A stretch of 64,000 nt of DNA from contig NZ_KQ758903.1 in assembly GCF_001466665.1 (NCBI RefSeq), forward strand, positions 1,361,684 through 1,425,683. Direction: 5' to 3'. Shown in pieces: positions 61,625-64,000 of this stretch (position 1 is the first letter of the stretch; each line of letters opens with the position of its first letter). Under the pieces are notes generated by a model. That model ran no database searches and had not been told where the DNA came from. It saw nothing but the letters and a program-made list of their open reading frames with translations. Origin of the DNA: Dehalogenimonas alkenigignens. GTDB lineage: Bacteria; Chloroflexota; Dehalococcoidia; Dehalococcoidales; Dehalococcoidaceae. The translations under genes and the position numbers were made by a program.

Positions 61625-62227
61625 ATGCGTTGCGTCTCTTGCGGTGCTGAAATTGGAAAATCTAATACTCTGTTTTGTTCCAACTGCATGCAAATTCAGA
61701 ATGCACCAAAAACAGGAAGTCAGACCTATAATCCAGTGCATCAACAACCAGCGATCGATTGTCCGAATGAGGTTAAAAGAATCTTGGCGCCAGGTGAGCA
61801 GATAATGGCTGTCGTACAGCAGTCAAGATTAAAAGCAACTATTACCCCAGATTCAATTGTTGTCACGCACGAAAGAATCATCTTGTGTAAACCCTCAACG
61901 CTTGGTCTCAAGAAACAGGTCGAAGATTTTCGCTACCATGACATGGCAAATTTTAAAGTGGAAAAGGGAATCCTTTGTGGCTCGATCATTATTAGGCAAA
62001 ATTTTATGAGCGATGATGTTGTGATCGACAACTTGCCTAAAGACCAGTTAGATAAGGTGATGAAAATTGTGCAGGAAAAAATCAGACTCGCCCGTACCCC
62101 ACACCCAATCACTCAAACATCTGCTTCATCTCAGTCTCAGGATCCTCTTACGTTGTTGAAGACCAGGTTCGTTAAGGGCGAAATCACGCAAGACCAATTC
62201 GAGGAAATGAAAAGGTTGTTAGAGTAA
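61625..62227 (+). CDS. Zinc ribbon, PH-like and SHOCT domain protein
   Basis: A 200-residue soluble protein in three parts: a zinc ribbon at residues 1-22 (CVSCGAEIGK...CSNCMQ), a bacterial PH-like domain at about 45-155 (ILAPGEQIMAVV, ITPDSIVVTHERIILC, DFRYHDMANFKVEKG), and a C-terminal SHOCT motif (LKTRFVKGEITQDQFEEMKRLL). Such proteins bind lipid or other proteins in unknown ways. GAGAGGAA precedes the ATG. Confidence 0.75.
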   Translation: MRCVSCGAEIGKSNTLFCSNCMQIQNAPKTGSQTYNPVHQQPAIDCPNEVKRILAPGEQIMAVVQQSRLKATITPDSIVVTHERIILCKPSTLGLKKQVEDFRYHDMANFKVEKGILCGSIIIRQNFMSDDVVIDNLPKDQLDKVMKIVQEKIRLARTPHPITQTSASSQSQDPLTLLKTRFVKGEITQDQFEEMKRLLE

Positions 62228-62295
62228 AATTGCGCTGTTAATAATGTGTCGCGGTTTAGTGATCTGCATTCATTTTTTCATTGGATTGTTGAAAA

Positions 62296-62709
62296 ATGAT
62301 AAAAGTAATCAACAATAATATTCAGCGACATACTCGCCATGCCTTTAGTTTAATTTTATCTGCAGTCGTCCTATTTTGCCCCGCTTGTGATAGAGATACA
62401 CCAGAAACCAATCATACTCCTGAGATTTCTCAAGCCTATGGAGTTGATTTTAATTCAACCTGGGGCGATTTAATCCAGGTAAACGGTGGTAAATTGCCTT
62501 GGGATACTCTTACAGAGTACCAACAAAGCCTTGTACATTACCCCAAATTTGATTCCAGTTGTGTTTATTGGGTTGACGGGGGCTATGCCTATCATTCGGT
62601 CGATTGGTGCTATACATTGTCCAAATCATCCAATATTAGACACGGGACACTGGAAGAAGCCAAAGCCGCAAGGAAAACAGATCCCTGCAGCAAATGTGTC
62701 GGCAACTGA
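62296..62709 (+). CDS. Exported protein with an Ada-like metal-binding tail
   Basis: A 137-residue protein with a basic N-terminus and hydrophobic segment (about residues 17-30), ending in FCPACDRD, where Cys31 could be a lipid attachment site. The C-terminal part reads YHSVDWCYTLSKSSNI and then GTLEEAKAARKTDPCSKC, which follows the CxxL...EEA...PCxxC pattern of the small Ada-type zinc-binding modules seen at the ends of nucleases and cell-surface proteins. No closer identity is claimed. Confidence 0.55.
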   Translation: MIKVINNNIQRHTRHAFSLILSAVVLFCPACDRDTPETNHTPEISQAYGVDFNSTWGDLIQVNGGKLPWDTLTEYQQSLVHYPKFDSSCVYWVDGGYAYHSVDWCYTLSKSSNIRHGTLEEAKAARKTDPCSKCVGN

Positions 62710-62812
62710 AAACATTTAACTGCTGAATTGCAGAAACAAGCGATATGGTCAAAAAACTAAGCCGAAACCTAATGGGAAATCCATTTATCATTCTCCTGAA
62801 ATAGTCAATGGA

Positions 62813-63112
62813 TTATTGCTCATCTATACTTTTAGTTTTTATCCCCCATTGAGCCGCAGTAAGGACGATAGCAATCATTGACACGATCACGATACTCTCG
62901 GAATGATTCTGGAAGAACTGAACCCAAATTGGATTGCTCTTAGGCGAAGGCAATCTTTCGTAATCTGGCACAACCTGCCTACCATCATATAGTTCAATAT
63001 ATTCTCCGCTCCAATATGATTCACCCATTGGATATGAGTTGTTGGCTATGCCAGTAACAGCGCAGAGAATAAGCCCTATAGTAATAACCAAGATTCGTAA
63101 TATGTTCCTCAT
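62813..63112 (-). CDS. Small exported membrane protein, unknown
   Basis: A 99-residue protein: an N-terminal signal-like hydrophobic run (ILRILVITIGLILCAVTGIA), a short polar middle (SYWSGEYIELYDGRQVVPDYERLP) and a C-terminal membrane helix (SIVIVSMIAIVLTAAQWG). I do not recognise a family. The strand is opposite to the preceding cargo genes. Confidence 0.5.
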   Translation of the reverse strand: MRNILRILVITIGLILCAVTGIANNSYPMGESYWSGEYIELYDGRQVVPDYERLPSPKSNPIWVQFFQNHSESIVIVSMIAIVLTAAQWGIKTKSIDEQ

Positions 63113-63178
63113 CGCATCAATGTGTCGGTCAATCCTACTGTTCTAAAACTGAAGGTTGATTAGACTCACAAGATCAAT

Positions 63179-63988
63179 TTATTTCCTAAAGGCCATGATA
63201 ATACCCCAAATAATCGCCGAAGCTACAATTCCGACCATAAGGCTAATTACTACTGCCATCGCGATATTATCAGGTTCTGGACTCGGTTTAATAAAGAAAA
63301 ATCCCAAAGCGACCAATAGTATCGTCAAGATCGCTGGAATGAAATATTTCCCATAATACCTTTTAAACCCGCCGAGAGCCGCTACACCACCCAATCCAAT
63401 CGCTACACCAAAAAGAATTATTACTGACGAGGTTCCCAAAGCGATACCAACTCCTTGAGAAAGATTATCGAAGAATGTAGGCAAAGCAAGTAGAATCCCT
63501 ACAGCAAATCCGATGAATAACCCCCATTTTGTGTTATTCACTACAATGGAACCGTAATTGTTGACCTCACTGTGTTCGATTCTATTATTCTGACTCTTTG
63601 GTATTGTGGAAGGTCGTAACATTGTGGAAGGTCTTAACGGTTGTTCGGCTGTAAGTGATTCGCCCAGTCTTACCGATGCTCCACACCTGGAACAAAAAAC
63701 GTCTTCACTTTCCAATTTTTTCCCGCAAGCGACGCAGTAAATAAATTTAGTTTTTTGGTTGAGATTGTGCAGAGTCGTTCCGCATTTTGCACAGTACTCT
63801 CCTCCCTGTCTAAACACAGTGCCGCAACTTGGGCAATAAGGCATACCAATATTAGGACTGCGCTCATTTGGATGATTGAAGGAGGCACGTGTTTTGTTAG
63901 AAGCCAAATATAGCCTTTCCCTATATGGCCAATCTATCAACCAGCACGCGCCGACAATTAATAAGATACCAGGAACGCCAAAAAGCAT
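63179..63988 (-). CDS. Membrane protein with two zinc ribbons, possibly cut by the window end
   Basis: A 269-residue frame with an N-terminal hydrophobic helix, two zinc ribbons (YCPSCGTVFRQGGEYCAKCG at about 51-70 and YCVACGKKLESEDVFCSRCG at about 84-103), a polar linker and four C-terminal hydrophobic helices, ending in IIMAFRK. The frame is open to the right edge, so the ATG at 63988 may be internal. Double zinc ribbons on membrane proteins are common but unexplained. Confidence 0.6.
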   Translation of the reverse strand: MLFGVPGILLIVGACWLIDWPYRERLYLASNKTRASFNHPNERSPNIGMPYCPSCGTVFRQGGEYCAKCGTTLHNLNQKTKFIYCVACGKKLESEDVFCSRCGASVRLGESLTAEQPLRPSTMLRPSTIPKSQNNRIEHSEVNNYGSIVVNNTKWGLFIGFAVGILLALPTFFDNLSQGVGIALGTSSVIILFGVAIGLGGVAALGGFKRYYGKYFIPAILTILLVALGFFFIKPSPEPDNIAMAVVISLMVGIVASAIIWGIIMAFRK

Positions 63989-64000
63989 GAAATTGAAGCC

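Larger units (their letters stand above)
59704..64000 (+). mobile_element. Left end of an integrated genomic island at tRNA-Lys
   Basis: It is bounded on the left by the tRNA-Lys 3' fragment and has its integrase gene next to it. The DNA is visibly richer in A and T than the nuo genes beside it, and carries short genes of uncertain function. It runs past the end of the window, where an intact tRNA-Lys or its 5' part should mark the other end. Confidence 0.8.

Noticed and set aside
60725-63988. A complete named defence system in the element
   Set aside because: Only a NERD domain and generic zinc ribbon, PH and SHOCT proteins are present; no known system signature is seen and the island is cut by the window end.

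Overview
The window looks like chromosomal DNA of a strictly anaerobic Chloroflexota bacterium of the class Dehalococcoidia, most plausibly Dehalogenimonas or a close relative. This is inferred from gene content: a complex I operon without the NADH-oxidising subunits NuoE, NuoF and NuoG; an acetyl-CoA synthase/corrinoid protein cluster with no CO dehydrogenase or methylene-THF reductase gene beside it; HdrA/HdrBC-type iron-sulfur flavoproteins; cobamide nucleotide-loop salvage genes; LL-diaminopimelate aminotransferase; and archaeal-type phosphoglycerate mutase. No 16S gene is present, so the genus is a guess.

Layout. 1-0.85 kb holds the end of a cobamide salvage operon (cobC, cobU). 0.97-5.9 kb holds thioredoxin and a two-gene HdrA-GltD / HdrBC operon with a clear promoter and a palindromic operator-like site just after the predicted transcription start. 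6.1-19.6 kb, all on the minus strand, is the one-carbon/acetyl-CoA cluster: fhs, RACo, cooC-like, folD, acsD, acsB, acsC, acsE and a DUF3786 gene, followed by a response regulator and its sensor kinase, which is broken by one in-frame TGA. 19.9-26.9 kb is a complete F-type ATP synthase operon, with a c subunit of proton type. 27-29.9 kb holds a decayed TM2 gene, khpA, rpsP, endonuclease V and prfB with its programmed frameshift. 29.9-37.4 kb holds a membrane metallopeptidase, an orphan peptide-type binding lipoprotein, thrS without a TGS domain, an FmdB-like zinc ribbon protein, tRNAs and hflX. 37.5-45.7 kb is a minus-strand operon dxs-pgk-apgM-tpiA-miaA-dapF-dapL. 45.8-48.1 kb holds a small exporter, tRNAs and infC-rpmI-rplT. 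48.3-58.2 kb is nuoABCDHIJKLMN, followed by tatD and a convergent nth gene. From about 59.7 kb to the end lies an AT-rich integrated element, starting at a 3' fragment of tRNA-Lys(CTT) with its tyrosine integrase beside it.

How the parts fit. The acs cluster can move a methyl group between methyl-THF, the corrinoid iron-sulfur protein and acetyl-CoA. Fhs and FolD interconvert formate and the formyl/methenyl/methylene-THF pool. RACo would re-activate oxidised corrinoid protein, and the CooC-like ATPase would load nickel. NuoA-N would pump protons using an electron donor other than NADH, and the ATP synthase would use that gradient. The HdrA-GltD/HdrBC pair is a likely cytoplasmic electron-confurcating or bifurcating module with unknown partners.

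Gene-expression features stand out. infC appears to start on AUU or AUA and hflX on AUC. prfB carries the CUU-UGA-C frameshift site. Three genes (endonuclease V, a COG2426 exporter, endonuclease III) have consensus promoters placed so that their mRNAs should be leaderless. I found no convincing entirely new system; the strongest leads are the non-AUG starts, the leaderless set, the two TGA-interrupted genes and the tRNA-Lys element.
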